NCBI GenBank assembly: GCA_934402155.1
Contig: CAKRTP010000023.1
Location: 1 to 19,660 of the forward strand
Direction: 5' to 3'
Source of the DNA: an uncultured Blautia sp.
GTDB taxonomy: Bacteria > Bacillota > Clostridia > Lachnospirales > Lachnospiraceae
DNA length: 19,660 nucleotides
Position numbers and translations under genes: made by a program. This document shows positions 7,280 through 15,472 of this stretch, piece by piece (position 1 is the first letter of the stretch; each line of letters starts with the position of its first letter). A model generated the notes under the pieces. That model was not told the DNA's origin. It worked only from the letters and a program-made list of their open reading frames with translations, and made no database searches.

Positions 7280-8794
7280 TCAGTTTTTAAAATATTTCCA
7301 TGCACTGTTCAGTCCATCGATCACAGCACGATATGTGGCATATTTTTCCTCATAAATTTTTTTATATTCTGGTCTTGGATATATTGTCTTTGTTATTTTT
7401 ACAGTCTTTTCAATTGCTTCTTTGTAATCTTTATAAACACCTGCTGCAATTCCCGCAGCCATAGCAGCGCCTTGTGCCCCCAGTTCCTTATCACCAACTA
7501 CATCAATCGGTATCTGCAGTGCGTCTGCAAAAATCTGCACCCATACATCTGAATTCGCCGCACCTCCGGAAAGCCGGATACTTTTAGGTATTTCACGATT
7601 TCTGAGAAGCTTTTTGACATGTGTCATATGAGAAAAAACAATTCCCTCATATACTGCTCGAAGCATATGTTTCTTCGTATGATACGCAGTAAGTCCCACA
7701 AAGGTACCTTTTGCAAGCGGATCTTCATTTGAACCATTAAGGAAAGGCAGAAATATAACATTACTGTCCTGTGGTTCGATCGACTCTACCCATTCATTTG
7801 TAATCTCATAAACTGAACCGCCACTTTCTTTTGCTTCCTGCTTTTCATAGTTCATCAGATTTCTGATAAACCATTCCATATTTCCTGCTGAAGTCGGGCT
7901 GCTCTCCTCGATCAGGAAATATCCCGGCATACAGAACATGGAATTCAATGCAACTGTTCCGTTTAATACCGGTTCTTTTCTGATAAATTCATTAATACTC
8001 CATGTTCCTGCTATCATGCACATTTCCTTTTCATCAGAAAGTCCTGATGCAATCCCACATGCATTCACATCAAACATTCCCGCTGCCACAGGTGTTCCCT
8101 CTGGCAAAAGTGTTTTTTCACCTGCTTCCTTTGTCACATATCCACAGATATCTGCAGAATATTTTAATGCTGGCAGTTTTTCATAACAGTCTTCCAGCCC
8201 ATATAGTGCCATCAGTTCACGGTCATGCTGTCTGGTAACCATATTTACCAGATTTCCACCTGAGCAATCTGTATATTCACTATTTGCCTCTCCGGTAAGA
8301 CAATAACGGATATAATCTTTTACAGCAAAAATATATTTTGTCTTTTCAAGTACTTCCGGTTTATTATCACGAAACCATGCCAACAGACTTACTGGCTGTA
8401 CTGCCAGTATCTCCTGAAATGTTTTTTCATAAACTTTTTTGTTTGTTCCATCATTATACCACTTTTCCACCTGTTTCCAAGCTCTGGTATCTGTCGACAT
8501 AATCCCGTTATAAGAAGGTTTTCCATCATATCCGATCATATAAAGACCTTTTCCCGCTCCGGAAAAAGATACTCCGGCAATCTGAGCCGGATCAATCCCG
8601 CTTTTCTCAATCGCTGCTTTTATCGCTTTCGCATTTACATCCCAGAGTTCTTCCAGATTCTTCTCTGTATATCCCGGTTTCGGTGTCAGTGTTTCTGTTG
8701 GGAAACTTGCCACAGAAATCTGTTCTCCGTTCTCATCAAAAAGTGCAGCCTTTGAAAAAGTTCCTCCATTATCAATTCCCAGTAAATATTTCAT
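7280..8794 (-). CDS. FGGY-family sugar kinase, L-xylulose kinase-like
   Basis: This ATP-dependent kinase of 504 residues resembles E. coli L-xylulose kinase LyxK in remembered motifs along its length. It has the N-terminal phosphate loop DNGGTFSK (8-15), SGAGKGLY (78-85), PVSLLAWF (134-141), the putative catalytic base D242 in MFDVNACG, SPTSAGNMEWF (299-309), PFLNGSN (350-356), YEGIVFSHMTH (382-392) and LSGGAANSDVW (408-418). It most likely phosphorylates a ketose such as a pentulose, but FGGY specificity is not readable from motifs. The start is the second of two tandem ATGs, at 8794, because GGAGG lies 5 nt upstream; a longer frame starting at 8830 runs through a hairpin and the ribosome binding site. 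It sits between cupin B and the oxidoreductase, consistent with acting after isomerisation. Confidence 0.9.
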   Translation of the reverse strand: MKYLLGIDNGGTFSKAALFDENGEQISVASFPTETLTPKPGYTEKNLEELWDVNAKAIKAAIEKSGIDPAQIAGVSFSGAGKGLYMIGYDGKPSYNGIMSTDTRAWKQVEKWYNDGTNKKVYEKTFQEILAVQPVSLLAWFRDNKPEVLEKTKYIFAVKDYIRYCLTGEANSEYTDCSGGNLVNMVTRQHDRELMALYGLEDCYEKLPALKYSADICGYVTKEAGEKTLLPEGTPVAAGMFDVNACGIASGLSDEKEMCMIAGTWSINEFIRKEPVLNGTVALNSMFCMPGYFLIEESSPTSAGNMEWFIRNLMNYEKQEAKESGGSVYEITNEWVESIEPQDSNVIFLPFLNGSNEDPLAKGTFVGLTAYHTKKHMLRAVYEGIVFSHMTHVKKLLRNREIPKSIRLSGGAANSDVWVQIFADALQIPIDVVGDKELGAQGAAMAAGIAAGVYKDYKEAIEKTVKITKTIYPRPEYKKIYEEKYATYRAVIDGLNSAWKYFKN

Positions 8795-8817
8795 CATTTC
8801 CTCCATATATAAAGACC

Positions 8818-8850
8818 GCTCAGGATACACGATCTCTCGGTATCCTGAGC
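8818..8850 (-). repeat. Perfect 11-bp hairpin upstream of the sugar kinase
   Basis: GCTCAGGATAC and GTATCCTGAGC pair perfectly over 11 bp with an 11-nt loop, between cupin B and the kinase. On the minus strand no U-run follows (GGTCTTTATAT), so it is probably an intercistronic stability or processing hairpin rather than a terminator. It ends about 14 nt before the kinase ribosome binding site. Confidence 0.6.
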
Positions 8851-8903
8851 AAAAGACTTACAAAGATACTCCCTTTTTATTCAGGATTACCTTTACACAT
8901 TTT

Positions 8904-10208
8904 TTAATTTTCAGGTACTTCCTGCGGTACTCCAGGACAATTTGGTCCGAAGTGTTTCAGGACTACCAGCGGTTCTACCTGACTGGTATTTGTAATTGTA
9001 ATACCTTTTACAGATGCCTGCTCTGATACAAAGAATTCATCTGTACTCTGCTGTCCAAAATGAAGCAGTGTCGGTGCTTCTGCATCGTATACTCCAAATT
9101 TTCCGTGCCCCTGAACAAAGATGCATCCATATGCAGCACCATCTTTAATTGTTACAGTCTGTCCCGGATATACGGTCAGTTCCTTTGCTGCGATATATGG
9201 ATTTGCATATGTGATCCATTTCTGTACAAACTGTTCCGTCTCAGTTTCTACGATCGGTCTGCGGAAATAATGTTTCCTGTAATGAGGATCAACATTCTTC
9301 TCCCAGTCAAGAAGTTTAAATACATCTTCAATATCCTTCTTATCTTCCGGCAGCTCCTCATCCAGCATTTCCGGCGGATAAACTTCTCCTGATACAATAT
9401 TCTCATATACTGAGTTTACATCTGAATTCCACTGAGGTTCATAAGTAAGTACAGATGCCGGTGCATGGATCACACCTGCCGGAGTATACCAGCCGGTACC
9501 CAGTTCTACTCTGTATGCTCTGGAAAGTTCCGTGATTCTTGTATCATCATCTGCAAAATTACGGATTCTGTCCTTGATCTCCTCCGGATCTACATCCGGA
9601 TCAAATCCAAAATATGTATAATTTGCTTCTCCGAAATAGTTATTCAGCTGTTTCGGGAAATAATAGTTTTCCGGCTTTCCAAGTTTTCCTACTCTGGCAG
9701 CATCTTCAAATGTCAGATGAAGATGATGAAACAGCGGATTTTCATTATCAAAGAATTTAGAGTACATTGGCCATCCGTCATATTTCTCCATCAATTCTTT
9801 GCCGACAAGTTCTTCTCCAAGTACCTTTACTGCATTTCTAAGAGAAAATTTCTCATCACTGTCATAGTTCACACAGACATATGCCATACCTTCGTCTGCC
9901 TTTGCGGTCTCACCGTTCTGTGCTGCGATCGTTGATGCAAACCATCTCTCAGTGATAGATCCTCTTGCCATTCCAAATGCAAAATAATCATCCGGATGAA
10001 GTTTTAATCTGTGTCCGGCTTTGCCGAATCTTCTCGGTACAAATGCAGGAAACAGACGGAAAACACCTTCTCCTTTTTCAAATGTAGAACGGATCACCGC
10101 TTCATCTTCTGTCGCATCTTTTACTACAAGATTTCCTGTTTTTTTTGCTTCTTCAAGTCTTGTATCCAGTGCTTCTCCGGCTTTTTTGATCAGATCTTTT
10201 TCTGTCAT
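8904..10208 (-). CDS. Large cupin protein B, sugar isomerase-like
   Basis: The 434-residue protein has no function I can name with certainty. It is a clear paralogue of the protein at 15473-16687: both contain RLFPAFVPRRF or RLAPTWVPRSF, KLHPDDYF, ERWF, KFFDN, GKPE and LTVYPGQTVTIKD-type stretches. A likely metal site is HHLH (161-164), KPE (178-180) and H248 in TPAGVIHAP, a spacing reminiscent of type I phosphomannose isomerase (Q/HxH, KPE, PAGxxHA). A second cupin-like barrel covers about 335-420. It has about 30 more N-terminal residues than cupin A, predicted helical. AAGGAG precedes the ATG. Operon position beside mutarotases and a ketose kinase suggests aldose-ketose isomerisation; this is inference. 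Confidence 0.75.
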   Translation of the reverse strand: MTEKDLIKKAGEALDTRLEEAKKTGNLVVKDATEDEAVIRSTFEKGEGVFRLFPAFVPRRFGKAGHRLKLHPDDYFAFGMARGSITERWFASTIAAQNGETAKADEGMAYVCVNYDSDEKFSLRNAVKVLGEELVGKELMEKYDGWPMYSKFFDNENPLFHHLHLTFEDAARVGKLGKPENYYFPKQLNNYFGEANYTYFGFDPDVDPEEIKDRIRNFADDDTRITELSRAYRVELGTGWYTPAGVIHAPASVLTYEPQWNSDVNSVYENIVSGEVYPPEMLDEELPEDKKDIEDVFKLLDWEKNVDPHYRKHYFRRPIVETETEQFVQKWITYANPYIAAKELTVYPGQTVTIKDGAAYGCIFVQGHGKFGVYDAEAPTLLHFGQQSTDEFFVSEQASVKGITITNTSQVEPLVVLKHFGPNCPGVPQEVPEN

Positions 10209-10231
10209 ATTTTCTTTCTCCTTTTACCTCA

Positions 10232-11266
10232 TTACTGATTTTTTACTGCCTCAAATTCCTCTCTGCCATGCAGGATATGAAAGGTCAGATTGTATTCTTT
10301 TACTTCACCCGGCTCAAGATATTTCATCGAACCATTTTTTACCGCATCTTCAATTCCATCAATTGTAGCATTTGCAGGTTCCAGCCCCATTACATAATCT
10401 CCTGCTCCCATCATCTTCCATTGAACAAAATGATCCAGTGTGCTGAGATCGATTTCTATTGCTATTCCTGTTTCAATCTCCGGATTATAAACTGCTGCAA
10501 TCGCATGATTATTTTCATCCGCTCTCAGCTTATGGTAATAGCACATTTCCTCATAATCCGGATCCGCTGTTTCCGGATTCATCCAGTTTGAAATTCCTTC
10601 CTGTGCATGTGCATTTCTCGCCTTTGTTTCCAATGCCGGAATATAAATCTCACTTTTCGGAGTAAGAATCGGATAACCAATATTACAGTGATAAAGAATC
10701 ATCTGACGAACCTTTTTGTAACCATCATTTCTTACTTTATCTCTGAGTATGATTTTTCTTTCTTTATAAAAACATCTTACTTCACGGTCCAGAGATATTT
10801 TATCGCCAAAGATCACTGCATCTTTTACAGTTCCTCTGATCACTGCACACGGCTTTTCTTCATCTTCTTCAATAAAATAACTGACATTTTCTGCCGGTGT
10901 ATGCGAAAGATTTCCATGCAGTCCATAGGAAGTTCCCTCATACTCACATGGCGCACCTGCTGCTTTTAATCCACAGGTAGTAAGAAATCCTGCAGTAAAG
11001 CTTTTGAGAAATCCCAGGCCTTTATCATCAAAATACTCTGGTGCCACTACTCCGCAAGGGGAAATAAATCCCACATTTTCTCCATGAAAATCCAGATAAG
11101 GAATATCCATTCCCCTGCTTATATTCACATCAAAATGCATGCCTGAACGATTCTGAACATCCAGCATTTCCACTCCGGCAGCCTTTCCATCTTCCATACG
11201 GATCTTCTTTATTCTCATTAACTGATCCGGATGACCAATGTATTTCTTTTCTTCCTGATAATTCAT
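10232..11266 (-). CDS. DUF4432 / aldose 1-epimerase-like protein
   Basis: The 344-residue protein matches the DUF4432 group of the galactose-mutarotase superfamily, a beta-sandwich carbohydrate-binding fold. Visible family motifs are SRGMDI (50-55), FTAGFLTTCGL (90-100), GLHGNLSHTPA (115-125), LYHCNIGYPIL (191-201) and VMGLEPANA (292-300). H117, H193 and E296 are candidate acid-base residues by analogy with galactose mutarotase; this assignment is inference. It may interconvert anomers of the imported sugar or bind a modified sugar. It begins 5 nt after the FucU-like gene, with its ribosome binding site inside that gene's end, so the two are translationally close. Having two unrelated mutarotase families side by side is unusual. 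Confidence 0.85.
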   Translation of the reverse strand: MNYQEEKKYIGHPDQLMRIKKIRMEDGKAAGVEMLDVQNRSGMHFDVNISRGMDIPYLDFHGENVGFISPCGVVAPEYFDDKGLGFLKSFTAGFLTTCGLKAAGAPCEYEGTSYGLHGNLSHTPAENVSYFIEEDEEKPCAVIRGTVKDAVIFGDKISLDREVRCFYKERKIILRDKVRNDGYKKVRQMILYHCNIGYPILTPKSEIYIPALETKARNAHAQEGISNWMNPETADPDYEEMCYYHKLRADENNHAIAAVYNPEIETGIAIEIDLSTLDHFVQWKMMGAGDYVMGLEPANATIDGIEDAVKNGSMKYLEPGEVKEYNLTFHILHGREEFEAVKNQ

Positions 11267-11271
11267 CTTTC

Positions 11272-11700
11272 TCAGCAGACTCCTTTCTGAAGAATTATAT
11301 TTCCGTAACGAGATTCATCTCCTGTCTGTACGATGACAAATGCGTCTTCTGCTGTTTTATAAAAAGGAAGACGGTCTATAAATTCAAAATCATGGAATGC
11401 ATCATCTTCGTCATATTTATTCAAAAGTTCTCTGTATGTTTCCCATATCTCCGGAACCGGCTCTGTCGGAAGATTTCTCATAAGCCTCACGGGATTTTCT
11501 ATAAAATTATCTAATGGAAACAATTGCAGAATTGCCTCCAGAAGTTCCGGAATCATAATGCCGTCCATACGGATCATTTTTTTTGCATGTGCCGTTCCGG
11601 GAAAGTTGGCATCTGCCAGAATTAATACATCTGAATGTCCCATTTCCATCATTGTCTTTACCAGTTCCGGAGGTAAAATTTTTGGTATATTTCTCAGCAT
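11272..11700 (-). CDS. fucU: RbsD/FucU-family sugar mutarotase, FucU type
   Basis: The 142-residue protein matches L-fucose mutarotase FucU in length and order of motifs. The N-terminus [20 protein letters not shown] resembles E. coli [35 protein letters not shown] (20-34) includes H22 and D30, and IDRLPFY (108-114) and [11 protein letters not shown] (131-141) follow. FucU enzymes interconvert alpha and beta anomers of 6-deoxy or ordinary hexoses and form decameric rings. L-fucose itself need not be the substrate here: no fucose isomerase, fuculokinase FucK or fuculose aldolase is visible. It is the first gene after the internal terminator; AAAGGAAAC precedes the ATG. Confidence 0.9.
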   Translation of the reverse strand: [142 protein letters not shown]

Positions 11701-11740
11701 TTTATGTTTCCTTTCTGTTTTTTATCTGTTTTTTGGGCGC

Positions 11741-11780
11741 AAAAAGCACCGCTGCAAAGTCCATTCTTTGCCAGCGGTGC
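11741..11780 (-). terminator. Strong intrinsic terminator inside the sugar operon
   Basis: GCACCGCTG pairs with CAGCGGTGC and CAAAG with CTTTG, a 14-bp stem with one bulged base and a 6-nt loop, followed on the minus strand by TTTTT. It lies after the ABC transporter genes and 41 nt before fucU. No convincing promoter follows it, so the distal catabolic genes probably rely on read-through. Confidence 0.85.
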
Positions 11781-11803
11781 CTTGCTCATATTATCGCGCT
11801 CTT

Positions 11804-11848
11804 ATTCTGTTTTATAAAACATCTTTCACGGGTTCGTTGAAACAGAAT
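11804..11848 (-). repeat. Inverted repeat directly after the binding-protein stop codon
   Basis: ATTCTGTTT and AAACAGAAT form a 9-bp stem enclosing 27 nt, starting at the base after the stop codon. The enclosed segment has further short self-complementarity (TTTTATAAAA). With the terminator hairpin it may protect the binding-protein message from 3' decay. Confidence 0.4.
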
Positions 11849-12904
11849 TTATTTTTCCTCTGCAGTTTCAGTTGTTTCGTCTGCTTCTGAATCATCAGCT
11901 GCCTCTTCTGTAGCTTTTTTGTCATCTGTTGCGGCATCATCAGAAATAGCATCTACACCGCCCTCAAGATACGCATCTACATTATCTTTTGTGATTGGAC
12001 GGAATGGGATTCTTGTGTCAGGCTCAACTTCTTCACCTTTTGCCGCTGCAACTGCAACATCTACACCAGTTCTTCCCTGTCCGGCAGAGTCCTGAAGAAC
12101 GGATACACCATAAGAACCATCTTTAACTGCCTGAACTGCATCATCAAGACCATCTACACCACCGATAATAATGTCATCTCTGCCAGCTGCCTGTGCTGCT
12201 GAAAGAGCACCCATACCCATGTCATCATTCTCACAGATGATAGCTTTCAGATCATCACCATATGTTGTGATCCAGTCTTCTGCAAGTGCCATAGCTTCAT
12301 CACGTTTCCAGTTAGCTGTCTGAGTTGCAACTACATCGAAATAATCAAGAAGTCCTACTTCTTCAAATCCAGCCATACGTCCAACCTGTCCTGACTGACC
12401 CATAGGTCCTTCAATAATTGCAACTTTTGATCCTTTCTCAAGCCCTGACTCTTCAACAAACCATTTTCCAAGAAGTTCTCCAGATTCCTGATCTGTACAT
12501 CCTACAAATGCTGTATAATCCTTGTCAGCAATATCGCCATTGTCAACGATGATCGGAATACCAGCTTCATTGGCCATAGAAACAACCGGTGCACTTCCTT
12601 CAACACTCTGCGGAATTACAACAAGTGCATCAACACCAGCTGCCAGAAGTGTCTCACAGTCACTGATCTGTTTGTTTACATCGCCACCCGCATCATACAT
12701 CAGAAGTTCTACGCCGAGCTCTTTTGCTTCTTCTTCAGCTGCATCTGCAATAGCCGCTACGAATGTATCAGAGTTATCTTTGGATGAAAAACCAATCTTA
12801 ATATCAGCATTGTCCTTCTCTGCTGCTGATACAGATACATTAAATGCACCCATAGTTGCGATCATAGAAACTGCCAGTAACCCACCAAGAACTTTTTTCT
12901 TCAT
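11849..12904 (-). CDS. Periplasmic-type sugar-binding protein of a CUT2 ABC transporter, no lipobox
   Basis: The 351-residue protein is a type I (ribose/galactose-like) substrate-binding protein capturing the sugar outside the membrane. IKIGFSSKDNSDTFVAAIAD (35-54), DALVVIPQS (92-100), CENDDMGMGALSAAQAAG (224-241) and IIGGVDGLDDAV (246-257) are the expected family segments. Residues 1-27 form a Sec signal (MKKK, hydrophobic core, VSA before A28). There is no cysteine before residue 83, so it lacks the lipobox that anchors such proteins in most Firmicutes. Residues from about 318 form an acidic low-complexity tail rich in D, E, A and T. AAGGAGG lies 9 nt before the ATG. A strong terminator follows. 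Confidence 0.93.
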   Translation of the reverse strand: MKKKVLGGLLAVSMIATMGAFNVSVSAAEKDNADIKIGFSSKDNSDTFVAAIADAAEEEAKELGVELLMYDAGGDVNKQISDCETLLAAGVDALVVIPQSVEGSAPVVSMANEAGIPIIVDNGDIADKDYTAFVGCTDQESGELLGKWFVEESGLEKGSKVAIIEGPMGQSGQVGRMAGFEEVGLLDYFDVVATQTANWKRDEAMALAEDWITTYGDDLKAIICENDDMGMGALSAAQAAGRDDIIIGGVDGLDDAVQAVKDGSYGVSVLQDSAGQGRTGVDVAVAAAKGEEVEPDTRIPFRPITKDNVDAYLEGGVDAISDDAATDDKKATEEAADDSEADETTETAEEK

Positions 12905-12940
12905 ATTTTGCTTCCTCCTTAAAAGAAATTGTTATATTTT

Positions 12941-12961
12941 TTAATATCTCCGTGATATTAA
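12941..12961 (-). repeat. Small hairpin between permease and binding-protein genes
   Basis: TTAATATC and GATATTAA form an 8-bp stem with a 5-nt loop in the 87-nt gap. It is AT-rich and followed by an A-run on the minus strand, so not a terminator. It may separate translation or decay of the highly expressed binding protein from the permease. Confidence 0.35.
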
Positions 12962-12991
12962 ATTCCTGTTTGTTCTTTATTCAGTTTTTTA

Positions 12992-13939
12992 TTATTCTTT
13001 CTTTCCTTTTGTCCTCATATCCAGGAATACTGCTATGATGATCAGTAAGCCTTTTACGATCTGCTGCCAGAAGGAGTTGATATTCATCAGGTTCATCGAG
13101 TTCTGTAATAATCCAAGAATTACAAAGCCAATGATCGTGCCTGTCAGTGAACCAATACCACCGTTCATACTGGTGCCGCCGATCGCTGTCGCTGCGATCG
13201 CATCCATCTCATAGGATTCACCTGCTGTCGGCTGACCGGAACTGATACGTGCTGCAAGGATCAGGCCAACCATCCATGCACAGATAGAAGACATTACATA
13301 AACCATAAGCTGTACTCTCTGAGTACGCACACCGGAAAGCTTTGCAGCATTCATATTACCGCCGATTGCAAATACATAACGTCCAAATGTAGTCATTGTA
13401 AGTATCACAAGACCGATGATACAGAAAATCACCAGCAGGATGATCGGAACCGGTATGCCCAATAAATATCCCTGACCTATTGTCTTAAAACTCGGATCTG
13501 AGATCGTGTAAGGTTTACCATTGGAATAAACCTGTGCAAATCCACGTCCTATCGTCATCGTAGATAAGGTTGCAATAAATGGCTGGAATCCAACATAGGA
13601 AATAAGCCATCCGTTAAATACTCCACAGATAATGGAGATTGCAAGCGCTGCCAGACTCGCTAGAAACCAGTTTGTTCCACTCTGAAGCAGAGAGCCAACA
13701 ATTACACCGGTGATAGCAACCACAGATCCTACGGAAAGGTCGATACCTCCTGTAAGAATTACAAAAGTCATTCCTACTGCAAGAATACCATTAATAGAAA
13801 TCTGTCTCAGAATATTAATGATGTTCTGACTTTTCAGAAAAACATCTGATCTGAAGCTCATAAAGACAATGATAAAAAGAGCAACGAATACAAGTCCAAA
13901 TTGTCTTAGAATCTTTCCTATATCTTTTTTCTGTGTCAT
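12992..13939 (-). CDS. Ribose-type (CUT2) ABC sugar transporter permease
   Basis: The 315-residue integral membrane protein matches RbsC/AraH permeases. About ten hydrophobic segments are visible: roughly 14-29, 48-64, 70-86, 92-110, 118-133, 160-182, 208-230, 245-256, 262-282 and 294-308. The family signature YEMDAIAATAIGGTSMNGG spans 243-261. GGNMNAAKLSGV (193-204) is the cytoplasmic loop expected to contact the ATPase. It probably homodimerises, as only one permease gene is present. Its ATG overlaps the ATPase stop codon by 4 nt (ATGA), which implies translational coupling and matched production. Substrate unknown beyond a free monosaccharide. Confidence 0.95.
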   Translation of the reverse strand: MTQKKDIGKILRQFGLVFVALFIIVFMSFRSDVFLKSQNIINILRQISINGILAVGMTFVILTGGIDLSVGSVVAITGVIVGSLLQSGTNWFLASLAALAISIICGVFNGWLISYVGFQPFIATLSTMTIGRGFAQVYSNGKPYTISDPSFKTIGQGYLLGIPVPIILLVIFCIIGLVILTMTTFGRYVFAIGGNMNAAKLSGVRTQRVQLMVYVMSSICAWMVGLILAARISSGQPTAGESYEMDAIAATAIGGTSMNGGIGSLTGTIIGFVILGLLQNSMNLMNINSFWQQIVKGLLIIIAVFLDMRTKGKKE

Positions 13940-15450
13940 TCTCCATTTCCTCCAAATGCTAAATTCATAATAGCCTGCTGAGAAGCTGTTTCTTCTCCTT
14001 CCAGCTCTCCTTTTACTTTGCCGTTTGCCATAACCATGATTCGGTCACTCATTCCAATCAGCTCAGGCATTTCAGAGGAAATCATAATGATCGCAATACC
14101 CTGTTTTGCCAAGTCGATCATAATATTATAAATCGCAGCTTTGGCTCCTACATCAATACCCCTTGTGGGCTCATCCATGATCAGCACCTTTGGCTCTGAC
14201 AACAGACATTTTGCCAGAACTACCTTTTGCTGATTACCACCCGAAAGACTGGATACCAGATCATCAATTCCATTCATTTTTGTTGCCATTTTTTCTGTAT
14301 ATTCTTTTGCGAGTTTTTTCTCTTTAAGCTTCTGAATGAATGATGCGCTGGATAACTTGTCAAAATTCTGCAGAGAAACATTTTCTTTGATATTCCTGCA
14401 AAGTACCAGTCCCAGTTCCTTTCTGTCCTCCGATGCCATTACAATATGATGTTTGATCGCATCCTGTGGATGTTTGATGACAATCTGTCTGCCTTCCATA
14501 TAAACTTCTCCGGAATCCAGTTTGTCATATCCGACAAGTGCTCTCATAACTTCACTTCGTCCGGCACCCACCAGACCTGCCATACCAAGGATCTCACCTG
14601 CATGGACTTTAAGGTTGATATCCTCAAAAACTCCCTTTCTGGTAAAATTCTTAAGTTCAAGAACAACTTCACCTTTTTTTGCGGTATTGTTCGGATAACC
14701 GCCTTCCAGTTCACGGCCTACCATCATATTGATCAGCTGTTCTCTGGATGCTTCTGCAACCTTGACACATCCTATAAACTGCCCATCCCGAAGTACAGAA
14801 ACTCTGTCTGCAAGCTGGAAAACTTCTTCCATTCGATGAGAGATATAAATAATTCCAACCTTTTTTGCTCTCAGACTGTCAATGATATGAAACAGTGTTT
14901 CTGTTTCCTTCTCAGATAAGGAAGATGTAGGCTCGTCCATGATAATAACTTTGGAATTATAGGAAACTGCTTTGATGATCTCCATCATCTGAATCTGTGC
15001 GATATTCAGGTTCTTCATCTTCATTGTCGGTTTTATGTACTGATCCAGTTCATACTCAACAAGAAGTTCCTGTGTTTTTTTATTAAGCAGCTTCTTATCA
15101 ACAAATGGTAATCCTTTTATTTTTTTCTGCTCTCTTCCAAGAAAAACATTTTCTGCTACTGTCATTTCCGGAATAGGACTCAATTCCTGATGGATCATGG
15201 ATATTCCTGCATCAAGAGCTTCCCTTGCAGATTTAAAGTCAACTTCCTGACCATCAAGAATTACTTTTCCTGCATCTTTTGTATAAATACCCATGATGAT
15301 CTTCATAAGAGTAGATTTTCCTGCACCGTTTTCACCCATCAGTGCATGAAGTTCACCTGGTTCGATACAAAGTTCTGCTCCTTTCAGGACTGTTACGCCG
15401 GAGAAAGCTTTATCAATTCCTGTGGCTTCCAGTATATATTTGCCTCCCAA
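13936..15450 (-). CDS. Ribose-type (CUT2) ABC sugar transporter ATPase with two nucleotide-binding domains
   Basis: The 504-residue fused ATPase matches RbsA/MglA in length. The first domain has Walker A GENGAGKST (39-47), a degenerate signature LNIAQIQMMEI (148-158) and Walker B VIIMDEPTSSL (168-178). The second has a degenerate Walker A GLVGAGRSE (292-300), a canonical signature LSGGNQQKV (402-410) and Walker B VLIMDEPTRGID (422-433). This asymmetry is usual for the family. The reading frame has no ATG before the first domain; I take the TTG at 15450 as start because GGAGG is about 9 nt upstream (AAGGAGGAGAAAAGTC). It starts 22 nt after cupin A and overlaps the permease by 4 nt. Confidence 0.95.
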   Translation of the reverse strand: MGGKYILEATGIDKAFSGVTVLKGAELCIEPGELHALMGENGAGKSTLMKIIMGIYTKDAGKVILDGQEVDFKSAREALDAGISMIHQELSPIPEMTVAENVFLGREQKKIKGLPFVDKKLLNKKTQELLVEYELDQYIKPTMKMKNLNIAQIQMMEIIKAVSYNSKVIIMDEPTSSLSEKETETLFHIIDSLRAKKVGIIYISHRMEEVFQLADRVSVLRDGQFIGCVKVAEASREQLINMMVGRELEGGYPNNTAKKGEVVLELKNFTRKGVFEDINLKVHAGEILGMAGLVGAGRSEVMRALVGYDKLDSGEVYMEGRQIVIKHPQDAIKHHIVMASEDRKELGLVLCRNIKENVSLQNFDKLSSASFIQKLKEKKLAKEYTEKMATKMNGIDDLVSSLSGGNQQKVVLAKCLLSEPKVLIMDEPTRGIDVGAKAAIYNIMIDLAKQGIAIIMISSEMPELIGMSDRIMVMANGKVKGELEGEETASQQAIMNLAFGGNGE

Positions 15451-15472
15451 GACTTTTCTCCTCCTTCAAATT

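Noticed and set aside
8795..8830. N-terminal extension of the FGGY kinase (MYPERSLYMEE)
   Set aside because: The extension is encoded by the intercistronic hairpin and the ribosome binding site, and kinase homology begins at MKYLLGIDNGG.
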